Shown piece by piece: positions 8,368 to 16,402 of a DNA stretch of 26,470 bases. The stretch lies in the IMG/VR virus record IMGVR_UViG_3300025122_000127, positions 1 to 26,470 of that record; one strand, given 5' to 3'. Both the position numbers and the translations under genes were made by a program. The first letter of the stretch is position 1. Each line of letters begins with the position of its first letter. The notes under the pieces are model-generated. The model was not told the origin of the DNA. It ran no database searches and saw nothing but the letters and a program-made list of their open reading frames with translations. The stretch is from a virus.

Positions 8368-8910
8368 CTAGCCTTTGTATGCGTGTTTATCGATGATCAT
8401 TTCTTTGAGTTCCTGTCCTTCGAGTTTACAGTCGAGGTTCTCTGCTTTGTGCTTGCGGGACAACGCTTGGGTTATATCCTTGGACAGTTTCGGCTTCTTC
8501 TCTTTTGGTTCCATCTCCACGATCGCGTTTATCACCTTCCCGCTAGAGACGAGTTCGGCGTTCTTGATCTTCGCTTTTCGTATCATGTCCGACTTACCCT
8601 CCACCCATGAACAAGGGTCAGATGGTGGGCCTAGACCAGAGATGTGAACCATCCCAGCGGTACTAATGCCAGCCTTCTTCGCTCGCCGGAGGACTTGCTT
8701 TGCAGAACGTGCTGTCATGCCTTCCATGTTGTCGGACGATCGGGGATGTGCTGCTAACCAAGACGTGTCGGTATCGAGAGCCGGTGGATTCTTCTGTGCC
8801 AACATCGCTGCGAACGAAGGATTGCACTTCTCTTTAGCGAGGATCTTGTCGTACATTTTCACGCAGCCAAGACGCTCGCATTCCTCTCTGTAGTGTTCTT
8901 CCCAATTCAT
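8368..8910 (-). CDS. Conserved-looking hypothetical protein beside portal
   Basis: A 180-residue, charged, mostly helical protein. It starts MNWEEHYREECERLG and has a central Pro-rich stretch (KNPPALDTDTSWLAAHP) followed by basic helices (ARSAKQVLRRAKKAG), then many Lys and Glu. It has no zinc, membrane or nucleotide-binding motif that I recognise. The start overlaps the stop of the portal gene by 4 bases (ATGA), so its expression is tied to portal. It may be a structural or assembly factor, such as an inner head or scaffold helper, but nothing in the sequence settles this. Confidence 0.5.
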   Translation of the reverse strand: MNWEEHYREECERLGCVKMYDKILAKEKCNPSFAAMLAQKNPPALDTDTSWLAAHPRSSDNMEGMTARSAKQVLRRAKKAGISTAGMVHISGLGPPSDPCSWVEGKSDMIRKAKIKNAELVSSGKVINAIVEMEPKEKKPKLSKDITQALSRKHKAENLDCKLEGQELKEMIIDKHAYKG

Positions 8911-10811
8911 TGCTTACTGTTTCCTTGCTGTGGGGGTGGGGCTATAGGCTGTGGCGGTGGCACAAGATAGTCAGTGGGGTCGATGTCATGTGCCTTGCCG
9001 ATGTCTCGAATCATGGCGTTGTACGGGCCGACTTGACCCATACCTACCATCTGCGAGAGCGTTGGCATCATCACTTGGGCGAGGTTGTTAATCTTGTCCT
9101 GCTGCGATTGCTTGTTAGGCTTGGCTGCGGACCCTGCCTCGATTCGGTAGTTGTAGTCGCGCACCACAGACTCAAAGTCCTGCGTGCGCATTTGTGTGTC
9201 CCAGACGTGTGCGGATAGATCACCAACAGCACGTCGGATGTCTTCACCAGTAAGGGTCCATGACGCGGCTACCATCTCGTTGCGGAACACATTGGACAAG
9301 AAGTCTTCTGTCCGATCGTTCATGTCGTCTACGCGGATCGTAGCGTTCTGCTCGCGGGAGTTGCTCTCACTGGCTGAACGGATCTGAGTACCAGAATTGA
9401 CGCCGTAGAGGATCTCGATCAAGCCGGTTCGCTTATCGAATTGGTTCATCACCTCAAGCACAACTTGGTACAGTTCAGAGTTAAATGCCTGGAGGTTAAA
9501 CACCTCGACGTTGTCCCGAATATTACCGTCAATCTCCTTGGTTTTCATGACGGTATATGCACCGGCACGCTCCATGAAGTTGTTGTAATAATCCTCACCG
9601 GCACCCTCTTTGATGGCGATGATTGTACCGGCCTGGGCGACCTTAGTTGCCAAGTGTGACATGGCCCAATTTATGAAGCGTAGCTCCCCAATTCCAGGCT
9701 TGACAATCGAAATATACCAAACATCGTTCGGTTTGTTCGTGAAGCCTAGGGACTGGAAAGGCCACCCACCATCGGTCCAAAATGGGATAGGCCATTGGAC
9801 TCGCTCTTGCACTTGTTCTGGTTCTGTTCCAGGCGGCAGGTTGAGTGGGAATTCAACACCATCAGCGACGACCAAGAAGCAGTTATCACCAAACTGTTCT
9901 AGTGCTTCCTTCAGTTCATCGCCACCGTGAGCGAAGTCCTCTAGTCGAGCACCGAAACCAGTCTTGGAATAAATCTTGTAGTAGGTAAGCAAATCATTCG
10001 TTTTGCCGTTGTTTCGGTCGCTTGCGATCCCTGGTCGTGTGCCACTAGTCGCAGCCCCACGAGCACTCTCGCCGTTGCCTTTCAACAGCTTGGGATCGAT
10101 CCCGTATTCCTTGGCGACTTGCCAAATAGGCTGGGTGCATTTACGGGCGACCCACTTCATCTCCGATCGCTTACGTGCGTCGGGATCTTTGATGAGATTA
10201 TCCACGCTGTCGTGGAATGTTTTGGGGTAACGGAGGGTACTTCCGGGGGGATTGTACATCTCCGTCCAGAGGGGTGCCTCTCCTTTTATCAACGCTTCTG
10301 TGACGCATTCGCGTACCTCCTCTTTCTTCCGGCCTTCAAGCTGAAGCCAGTTGAGGTAGCGTTGTCGAATATCAGCATGCGTCTCCAGTCGAGCACGGTT
10401 GTATGCCTCTCGCTGTTGAAGCATCTGAAACTTCTGCTGAAACTGTGGGTCATTCATATCCCCCAGGGCAGCAGGATGTATCTCGTCCTTTGGTGGGATC
10501 GACACTTGTACGTGCGGGTCACGAGCGATCAGCCTTGGAGAAAACAGCTGCACGATCTCAGACACCTTGTTGGTGCTAGAGAGGAACAGCGGCTTCACGG
10601 AGTCAGGGGAACCCTTTGAAAGGTATCCCCCCTTGCCCGTTTGATACTCCGATTCCCACATCCAATTGTGGTCGCCGTCAAAAAACTGCATGGCCTCGCG
10701 CGCGTACCGCCCGAACGTCTTATCCTTCTGCCTCTCAGCAGCGTGGATAAGAGAGGTCCATGCCTTGACAACCACACTCAGCGGGTGAGAAGTGCCTTCG
10801 TTATCTACCAT
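8907..10811 (-). CDS. Portal protein
   Basis: A 634-residue protein of the length usual for podovirus-type portals. The early region (FGRYAREAMQFFDGDHNWMW, about 37-56) resembles the N-terminal helix and the FxxGxxxWxW stretch of portal proteins. Next come a segment with NKVSEIVQLFSPRLIARDP (about 80-98), long helices, and a central segment (WTEMYNPPGSTLRYP) with a typical wing-like pattern. Later LIEILYGVNSGTQIRSASE (about 461-479) matches the region of portals preceding the tunnel helix. It overlaps the gene upstream by 11 bases and the one downstream by 4. The portal forms the dodecameric ring at the head vertex through which terminase packs DNA. Confidence 0.85.
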   Translation of the reverse strand: MVDNEGTSHPLSVVVKAWTSLIHAAERQKDKTFGRYAREAMQFFDGDHNWMWESEYQTGKGGYLSKGSPDSVKPLFLSSTNKVSEIVQLFSPRLIARDPHVQVSIPPKDEIHPAALGDMNDPQFQQKFQMLQQREAYNRARLETHADIRQRYLNWLQLEGRKKEEVRECVTEALIKGEAPLWTEMYNPPGSTLRYPKTFHDSVDNLIKDPDARKRSEMKWVARKCTQPIWQVAKEYGIDPKLLKGNGESARGAATSGTRPGIASDRNNGKTNDLLTYYKIYSKTGFGARLEDFAHGGDELKEALEQFGDNCFLVVADGVEFPLNLPPGTEPEQVQERVQWPIPFWTDGGWPFQSLGFTNKPNDVWYISIVKPGIGELRFINWAMSHLATKVAQAGTIIAIKEGAGEDYYNNFMERAGAYTVMKTKEIDGNIRDNVEVFNLQAFNSELYQVVLEVMNQFDKRTGLIEILYGVNSGTQIRSASESNSREQNATIRVDDMNDRTEDFLSNVFRNEMVAASWTLTGEDIRRAVGDLSAHVWDTQMRTQDFESVVRDYNYRIEAGSAAKPNKQSQQDKINNLAQVMMPTLSQMVGMGQVGPYNAMIRDIGKAHDIDPTDYLVPPPQPIAPPPQQGNSKQ

Positions 10812-11343
10812 CGTCCAGTTCCCTGAGTCGAGCGGTTAGTTTTGGAATGCCCATCACGTGAGCGTAAGGAATACCAGCCTCGATGCCACGCTTGCGAAGT
10901 GTCTCAAGTTCAGGATCAACATCGTCCTTCGCCTTAACCTTCTGTGGTTTCGGGCCTTTGACTTGATTCAATAGACCTTCGATACGGGTCAGTCGTGCGT
11001 CCAGGGCGATCGCTTCCGCTTGTGCCTTGAGCGTTGCCGGGGCGTGTTCCCACTTCCCTTTGATACTTCCTCGCCGGTTGTTGTTTTGGTGTCGAGGATC
11101 TTCGACGTGCAAGATGTCGTCCACTCGCTTACCGCCGGGCATGATGACAATGATCATTCGATCACGGACTGTCTCAACTAGACCAAGGGCGTATTCTGTG
11201 CGACCGCTTTCACGGATGATAACTGGCTGACCGGGGTACACGTCTTGAGGCATGATGAAGGCATCTTCGATTGCACGCCGACGCTTCCTCTCCTCTCGTA
11301 TAACGTCCTGTTGGTCTCTCTGTTCGTCTGCTAGTGATTGCAT
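10801..11343 (-). CDS. Hypothetical protein between terminase and portal, SAP/HeH-like C-terminus
   Basis: A 180-residue protein. The first 30 residues are strongly charged and helical (QRDQQDVIREERKRRRAIED). The central part is beta-like (PGQPVIIRESGRTEYALGLVE, VRDRMIIVIMPGGKRV), which could be a small SH3-like barrel. The end (ETLRKRGIEAGIPYAHVMGIPKL) fits the short helix-extended-helix pattern that ends many small phage proteins. A good site, AAGGAAG, precedes the ATG at 11343. It overlaps the portal start by 11 bases. It could be a packaging or connector helper; no firm function. Confidence 0.5.
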   Translation of the reverse strand: MQSLADEQRDQQDVIREERKRRRAIEDAFIMPQDVYPGQPVIIRESGRTEYALGLVETVRDRMIIVIMPGGKRVDDILHVEDPRHQNNNRRGSIKGKWEHAPATLKAQAEAIALDARLTRIEGLLNQVKGPKPQKVKAKDDVDPELETLRKRGIEAGIPYAHVMGIPKLTARLRELDDGR

Positions 11344-11357
11344 GATCTCTTCCTTTG

Positions 11358-13076
11358 TTAGGCACCACGAGGGCCGAGTGTGATGTGGTTAGTGTTCAGC
11401 GCCGACATGGGGTCGTAATTGCGCATTTTCTTTTCAAAGTCCTTACGTTCTCTCCAGAGTTCGTAGGTGGTCTTTGCTTTCTTCGCTGGAGGTGCTTTAA
11501 CGTACGGAACTCCGTGAGCTGCCGCATACTCCAGACAATTCATTAGGTGGTTGTGGCGTGGCATCGGTGTGTCGAGGATTATCTGTGTACCACCGACGTT
11601 TTGTGTCTTTTTGTTGTACCTGTCGAACTCGCGTAACGTGTTAGGACAATTAGCTGCAACTACCAAGTAAGTAGGCTGTCCGATATCGCCCCGAATGGTG
11701 AGCAATTCACGCACCGCGTTGCAGCGTGCTTTCACGTCGTCGCTACCGGCGAGGTATCCGAATTTAGTGTGGTACGACTTGACGTTGTTTGCCCTTAATG
11801 CGTCACTATACTGCCGCTTGATTGTCTTGCCGGAACCAGCCTCGGTAGGTCGCGATCCATGCTCGTCGATGATGTGTGCCTGAATTCCTGTTCGGGCTAC
11901 TTTGCGACCCATCGCCTTGCCGTACATAGCCGCATCGCATTGCGCGAGGTACAACTCGTCGTACTGGATTACATATCGACCGTATATCTCGGGTGGAGGG
12001 ACGGCAATAAACGCAACGGCACATCGCGAGTGACCAGGGTCAGTGATCGTGTATTTGCACCAATCTTCAGGCGGCTGATTTCCACGTTCAGCCATTACCT
12101 TGAGCACTTTCTGTGGACCGGTCTTTGGTAGGCAGTGGACGATGCGAGCGAAGGTCGGGTACATCTGCCGGTGATCGAGGATCATCTCCCCTTTTGCACG
12201 TCGCAGGTATACCTCTTCGCCCTCAGCTTTCCAGGCCTTGACGTTCTGTTCGATAACACTTTCTGGAAGGTAGATATTGTCGAATATCGTCGCCTTGAAC
12301 ACCTTAGCAGAGGGTCTGGGATCTTCATCCTCCTCCTCTTGCCGAGCACGATTCACGAGGTTAACCATCGCATCGTTTTTGCTCTGTGGCATAGCCGTCC
12401 AGATCAGTCGCCCCTTCTCCTGCATCGACAGTCGAGCAAGCATCTCGGAGTACCATGACTGAATCTGAATATCTTCGTCGATATGCACCAAGTCAGCTTT
12501 GAAGCCTTGTGCAGGTTCACCGCGAGAACTGAATCCCCAGATCTCCCAGCCGTTATGGAGCGTGATCTTAGCGAAGATGCGGTCCTTCTTGCTGATCCAC
12601 GATATCTGCTTAATGTAGCGTCGTGGAATCAACGGAGGAGCCGGTCGTGCCTCACTCGCTCTGGCTGAATCGAACTTTGGATTGTAGGTTCGGTAGCCCT
12701 TCTTCTCGTGGTCCCAGATCATCTGAAATTCACCCGCCCGCAGCAAGTAATCGTGCATACGTGTGATGTGTTTCTCGTCATAGCCCAGACACACAACAAG
12801 CCCACGGTCTGGATATTTATTGAACGGGTCACGGTTGGTGACACAGCGAGCGACTTCGACGAATCCAGCTAGAGACTTGCCGGTTTGGTTGCCTGCGATC
12901 AACGCCACTTCACGGATCTTGCACGCATGGAACGGTGCTTGGAACGGCTGAGGTTCGTAGATGTTCAGAGCCTCGGCACGTCGATCCGCTAATTCCCTAA
13001 GCACTTCCTCTGTACGGCGTTCCTCGTACGTGGAGTGTTCAGTGATTCGGTCTAGGAGGATGTTCTGTTCGGTCAT
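11358..13076 (-). CDS. terL: Terminase large subunit (ATPase and nuclease)
   Basis: A 572-residue protein with the two-domain structure of large terminases. Walker A is AGNQTGKS at 61-68, and a Walker B-like stretch, LVHIDED, lies at 196-202 with the acidic pair expected for the packaging ATPase. The C-terminal nuclease part starts at about 340, with ITDPG (D346) and IIDEHG (D404) as candidate metal-binding acids and a late H-N-H-x-x-N segment at the end. The length fits the family. It starts 4 bases inside the end of the upstream zinc-finger gene and ends 14 bases before the next gene. It packages genome DNA into the procapsid through the portal. Confidence 0.92.
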   Translation of the reverse strand: MTEQNILLDRITEHSTYEERRTEEVLRELADRRAEALNIYEPQPFQAPFHACKIREVALIAGNQTGKSLAGFVEVARCVTNRDPFNKYPDRGLVVCLGYDEKHITRMHDYLLRAGEFQMIWDHEKKGYRTYNPKFDSARASEARPAPPLIPRRYIKQISWISKKDRIFAKITLHNGWEIWGFSSRGEPAQGFKADLVHIDEDIQIQSWYSEMLARLSMQEKGRLIWTAMPQSKNDAMVNLVNRARQEEEDEDPRPSAKVFKATIFDNIYLPESVIEQNVKAWKAEGEEVYLRRAKGEMILDHRQMYPTFARIVHCLPKTGPQKVLKVMAERGNQPPEDWCKYTITDPGHSRCAVAFIAVPPPEIYGRYVIQYDELYLAQCDAAMYGKAMGRKVARTGIQAHIIDEHGSRPTEAGSGKTIKRQYSDALRANNVKSYHTKFGYLAGSDDVKARCNAVRELLTIRGDIGQPTYLVVAANCPNTLREFDRYNKKTQNVGGTQIILDTPMPRHNHLMNCLEYAAAHGVPYVKAPPAKKAKTTYELWRERKDFEKKMRNYDPMSALNTNHITLGPRGA

Positions 13077-13621
13077 TCTTCCTTCTCGGTCTTGTCGTCG
13101 ATTTCCTTCTGGCGTCTCTTTTCCCGCTCTAGGAGTTCAAGTGCAGCGGCTTCTAGTTCGGTCGTTTCCATGTCCTCGACGTTGCGATTCAATGTTCCCC
13201 GCTCATCAACCCTGGTTCCGACACCCAGGACCAACTGCAGGATCTTTTGTTGCACGGTAGGCTTGGCACCTCGGTAGCAAATAGCCGCCTCGGCACCAAT
13301 GCCTCTCGCACCGCCGAAAGCAGATGACAGCGATTCCCAGACCTCTTCCAGTGTGGGTACACCGTTGTTGACCGGAGCGTTAACGATCTGCTCAATCAGG
13401 CGTACGACTTGCGTATCCCGCTTGAGCATCGCGTTCTCAACGATCTCTTGGTTCTGGTCGGCTATCTCTGCCTTCAGTTGGGTTCTGAGCGCGATTTGCT
13501 TCTCGACGCAGGCCGTACATAGGAGGTTGCGAGCACCTCCAAACGCAGACTCCGGGCAGATTTGCAAGCAATCTTTACACGCTCGTTCGTTATCCCCACC
13601 GGAATCTGCGGCTACATACAT
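13073..13621 (-). CDS. Zinc-finger-like protein before terL, small terminase candidate
   Basis: A 182-residue protein (ATG at 13621; an in-frame GTG lies three bases earlier). The N-terminus has five Cys at 15, 18, 22, 35 and 38 in a CxxC...CxxC arrangement, suggesting a zinc ribbon. The seven-residue segment SAFGGAR occurs twice, at 25-31 and 100-106. Middle and end are helical and charged (EAAALELLEREKRRQKEID). Small terminase subunits usually sit immediately before the large one, are of this size, and bind DNA through a helical N-terminus, so it is a candidate. The zinc ribbon is unusual for that family, so another DNA-binding or assembly role is equally possible. Confidence 0.5.
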   Translation of the reverse strand: MYVAADSGGDNERACKDCLQICPESAFGGARNLLCTACVEKQIALRTQLKAEIADQNQEIVENAMLKRDTQVVRLIEQIVNAPVNNGVPTLEEVWESLSSAFGGARGIGAEAAICYRGAKPTVQQKILQLVLGVGTRVDERGTLNRNVEDMETTELEAAALELLEREKRRQKEIDDKTEKEE

Positions 13622-14508
13622 CACCCTTCAACTCCCATCAGGCGTCGGCCTTGCTCAGAGTCGAATGGGATTGCACCAGACATCTCGATCGTCTTGTGTG
13701 CAGGACCACGCAGGACGGCGTCGTGGTTCTTCTTGCAGACGTTGCTAGAATTCCAGACGGTAGGCTTGCCTACGCACCATGGTTTCCAGTGACCTGCCCA
13801 CGCATCCCAGTTGCAATACAGCGGGTTGTAGCCAAGGATTTCTTCGCCAGCCATAGAGATGTCACGGGTGTTCGTAACGTCCTCAGTTGACATCTTGCCA
13901 TTCTCGCCGTCGTCGGGATACTCGTAGTAGAAGTACGGCTTCTCGATGATATCGAAGACCCGCATGTCGTACATGATCAGACCAGTTGGCAACGCCGCCA
14001 CGTTGGTAATGCCTGTGGCGTTCGCGGCCTCATCCCTGGAATACTGCTCCAGGTTGGCACTCACGAGATCGCTATTACTAGTGGATTGCCATTTGAACAC
14101 ATAGGGATTCTCTCCCCAGATGTCGTGCGGGGGGCGAGGTGGTGGTCCACAATAAGGGGCACCGATAACTACAGGCCCTTTTTCCCAATGTTCGTGCAGA
14201 AACGAGAATGACGTATCCCAGAACTTAGGGGCGTCGGGGTAGTAATCCGGGCGCATGTCGGAATCGACCATGACCAGGACATCAGCCTTCTGTTCCCTAC
14301 CAATCTCAACGAAGCGGTTACGCACCATCGTTATGGGGGTGTCGTTTTCCGTAACGTCAGAATAAGACTCAATACGGTCGTCCTGAAGAATGGACTGAAA
14401 AGTGGTCATCGCCCAACCCCTCACATCGGGGTGTTCGGCGGCAATTCCACCATTCCCCCCATAGGAAGGGAAGCAGACGAGGACGTTTAATTTGCGGGGT
14501 GTAGCCAT
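13621..14508 (-). CDS. GT-A fold glycosyltransferase-like protein in the head gene cluster
   Basis: A 295-residue protein. The start has a beta strand then a loop (LNVLVCFPSYGGNGG, 7-21), and ITMVRNRFVEIG (59-70) followed by ADVLVMVDSDMRPD (75-88) has the DxD motif (D82, D84) of GT-A nucleotide-sugar enzymes. No membrane segment is seen. A later DAWAGHWKPWCVGKPTVW stretch could form the acceptor site. The RN-then-DxD layout matches the gene at 353-928, suggesting two related enzymes at the two ends of the late region. Placed between capsid and terminase genes, it may glycosylate a virion protein; a DNA-base target is less likely but cannot be excluded. The upstream site TTAGGAG before ATG 14508 is strong. 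Confidence 0.6.
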   Translation of the reverse strand: MATPRKLNVLVCFPSYGGNGGIAAEHPDVRGWAMTTFQSILQDDRIESYSDVTENDTPITMVRNRFVEIGREQKADVLVMVDSDMRPDYYPDAPKFWDTSFSFLHEHWEKGPVVIGAPYCGPPPRPPHDIWGENPYVFKWQSTSNSDLVSANLEQYSRDEAANATGITNVAALPTGLIMYDMRVFDIIEKPYFYYEYPDDGENGKMSTEDVTNTRDISMAGEEILGYNPLYCNWDAWAGHWKPWCVGKPTVWNSSNVCKKNHDAVLRGPAHKTIEMSGAIPFDSEQGRRLMGVEG

Positions 14509-14569
14509 TAAAGTCTCCTAACTCAAGTGTTAGCAGGTGCGGTGGCCGTTACTCCTGCGGGAATAAGAA

Positions 14570-14613
14570 CGGGGAAAATGACCTGGGGCGAGGTTTTACC
14601 CCCACCCCAGGTC
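14570..14613 (-). terminator. Rho-independent terminator candidate after the capsid genes
   Basis: A perfect 9-bp stem (14580-14588 with 14605-14613, GACCTGGGG paired to CCCCAGGTC) encloses a 16-base loop. Reading on the minus strand the stem is followed by ATTTT then CCCC, so the T tract is short. It lies in the 119-base gap after the decoration-like gene and before the next gene. It could instead be a processing hairpin that lets part of the transcript continue. Confidence 0.45.
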
Positions 14614-14627
14614 CAGCCCCCGCAGAT

Positions 14628-15248
14628 TTATAGCCTCACGTTTACGGACGCAAGGATTGTGGTTTCCGTTGCTGTGGTGATCGCACCGGTCAGTGCCCGA
14701 CCAATGACATTGCTCGACCGAATCACCGAGTCGGTGTCAGCCGTGTCAAGTGGAATCACGCGACCAGCGGTCGTACCAGCAGACTCAAGAGTCGTACCGG
14801 CACCAGAACTGATCAACTGGTCACCGACAGCGATGTCAGCCGCCATGTTGGCCTGTTGGGTAATGACGTTGTTCGGGCCGTTTACCACGACATAGAACAC
14901 GCCATACTGAGGCACACCAGCGGCGACAATGCAATCATCAACTGGAGCACAATGCAAACCAGCAGTGACAGCAGCGTAACCATCGACCTCACTGAAATAC
15001 ACTGCACCGCCAGATGCTTCAAAGAGCACGAGCTGTCCAGGCTTCAGGTTGATCGCACAGTTGTTACGAACACAGAGCACTTGCTTCATTCGGTTGGTAC
15101 GCCGAGACTTCTGACCAATAGCGGCAGAAGGATCTTTGTCTTCAACCCAGAAGGTTTGCCCTACATAGGCACCATGTTTGCCCTTGGCCGAATCATCAGT
15201 CTGATACGTCCCAAGGTCAAATGGTGCTGAGCAGTTAGGTTGCGTCAT
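14628..15248 (-). CDS. Capsid decoration or head-fibre-like protein
   Basis: A 206-residue protein (ATG at 15248, with GGGAG 8 bases upstream; a TTG one codon earlier is less likely). It is beta-rich, with short strands such as GQLVLFEASGGAVYFSEV (about 72-89), a GVFYVVVNGP strand, and a C-terminal VGDQLISSGAGTTLESAG followed by IGRALTG. This layout is common in small proteins next to the major capsid gene that bind the outer capsid surface. It starts 11 bases after the major capsid stop. The family name cannot be fixed; decoration protein is inferred from position and the single beta-barrel look. Confidence 0.55.
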   Translation of the reverse strand: MTQPNCSAPFDLGTYQTDDSAKGKHGAYVGQTFWVEDKDPSAAIGQKSRRTNRMKQVLCVRNNCAINLKPGQLVLFEASGGAVYFSEVDGYAAVTAGLHCAPVDDCIVAAGVPQYGVFYVVVNGPNNVITQQANMAADIAVGDQLISSGAGTTLESAGTTAGRVIPLDTADTDSVIRSSNVIGRALTGAITTATETTILASVNVRL

Positions 15249-15259
15249 CAAAATTCTCC

Positions 15260-16390
15260 CTATGCAACAGCCGACAACTTGCAGAAGTTGGCTGGCGATT
15301 TGTAAATGAGGTTACTGTTAGTTTCCACGCTCGCGGCGTACGACTTATCCAACCACTGGTAGTGTGGACCTTCGCTATGAAGCAGTTGGTCGAATTGACA
15401 CTCTAGGCTGACATTAGCAACCGAGACGCCATATGCAGATGCAGCAGGCATAGATGTGTCCTGTGCAATCTCAACACCGTCGAACGAGATGGTCTTGAAG
15501 CCAAGAGCACGCGCTGGAAGGTTTTCACTGACGATAACCCGCTCTTTGGTGTCAAGCTGGTTCTTAAACGCATACAACCAGTCGCGAGACATCAGGAACA
15601 GATCGATACCAGCCGATGAGCGAGCATCGTTGCGTTGCGAGTGTGCCAATGCAAGTCGCAAGGCCTCAACGCCGTTAGCTGCCCAAGTGGACCCCGTAAA
15701 GTAGGTGGAGGTCGCATTCACCAAAAGGGGGGTCCAGAAGTCATACTTGACATCTGCTTGACCCCAAGGCCACACCGCTGAGGAGTCCTGTGCCCCCCCA
15801 TATGAACCAAGGTCCATAGTGAGATTGGCGTAAGTACCCGATGCTTCAGCGATCGGATCGGCGGCATTGGCGGTTCGTGCGGCACCGGTGCTCACATTGA
15901 GCGTGTCGCCAGAAGCCTGGAATAGCGTGCCGAGTCCTTCCCATCCCTTGCTATTTGCGGCGGTCGAACCGTCCACGACGTAGCGAGTGGCGAGGTGCTT
16001 GTCCATCGAGTCGCCAAGCTGCTTCACGAACTGCTTGTAGACGTTGATGATCGCGTGCTTTGAGCGATTCTCAAGCATCTCTTTCTTCTTGATCGCATCG
16101 GTTACGTCGTAACCGCGCATCTCAAATTCAGCCCGTTGCCAGAGGTTTTTTCTAGTAGGACTGAGGGGGTCTTCTCCTAAAGTGTCTCTGACATCGTGGA
16201 TATCGAACTGGATCGGTCTGGTCATACCAGATCCGCTCACATTCAATACAACATTGCCGCGTTCCTTGATCATCCCCGGAAGGATGTAGTTACGCCACGT
16301 CGCATCTTCGACCTCTTTAGTGTGGTTGGCGAGAGTCGTCTGTAGACTCCGATCCCACGCTGAAGGGGTATAACTTTGATATTGGCCCAT
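15260..16390 (-). CDS. Major capsid protein
   Basis: A 376-residue protein sitting directly after the scaffold gene. Visible elements include a helical N-terminal arm, a middle with WQRAEFEMRGYDVTDAIKKKEM (about 84-105) like the spine helix region, and a C-terminal section with EIAQDTSMPAASAYGV and ECQFDQLLHSEGP. The length is right for a capsid protein of the HK97-fold type, though I cannot confirm the fold from sequence alone. It has no signal peptide. The ribosome binding site is AAGGA about 9 bases before ATG. It would form the icosahedral shell together with the scaffold. Confidence 0.8.
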   Translation of the reverse strand: MGQYQSYTPSAWDRSLQTTLANHTKEVEDATWRNYILPGMIKERGNVVLNVSGSGMTRPIQFDIHDVRDTLGEDPLSPTRKNLWQRAEFEMRGYDVTDAIKKKEMLENRSKHAIINVYKQFVKQLGDSMDKHLATRYVVDGSTAANSKGWEGLGTLFQASGDTLNVSTGAARTANAADPIAEASGTYANLTMDLGSYGGAQDSSAVWPWGQADVKYDFWTPLLVNATSTYFTGSTWAANGVEALRLALAHSQRNDARSSAGIDLFLMSRDWLYAFKNQLDTKERVIVSENLPARALGFKTISFDGVEIAQDTSMPAASAYGVSVANVSLECQFDQLLHSEGPHYQWLDKSYAASVETNSNLIYKSPANFCKLSAVA

Positions 16391-16402
16391 TACAGGAGAT
16401 CC

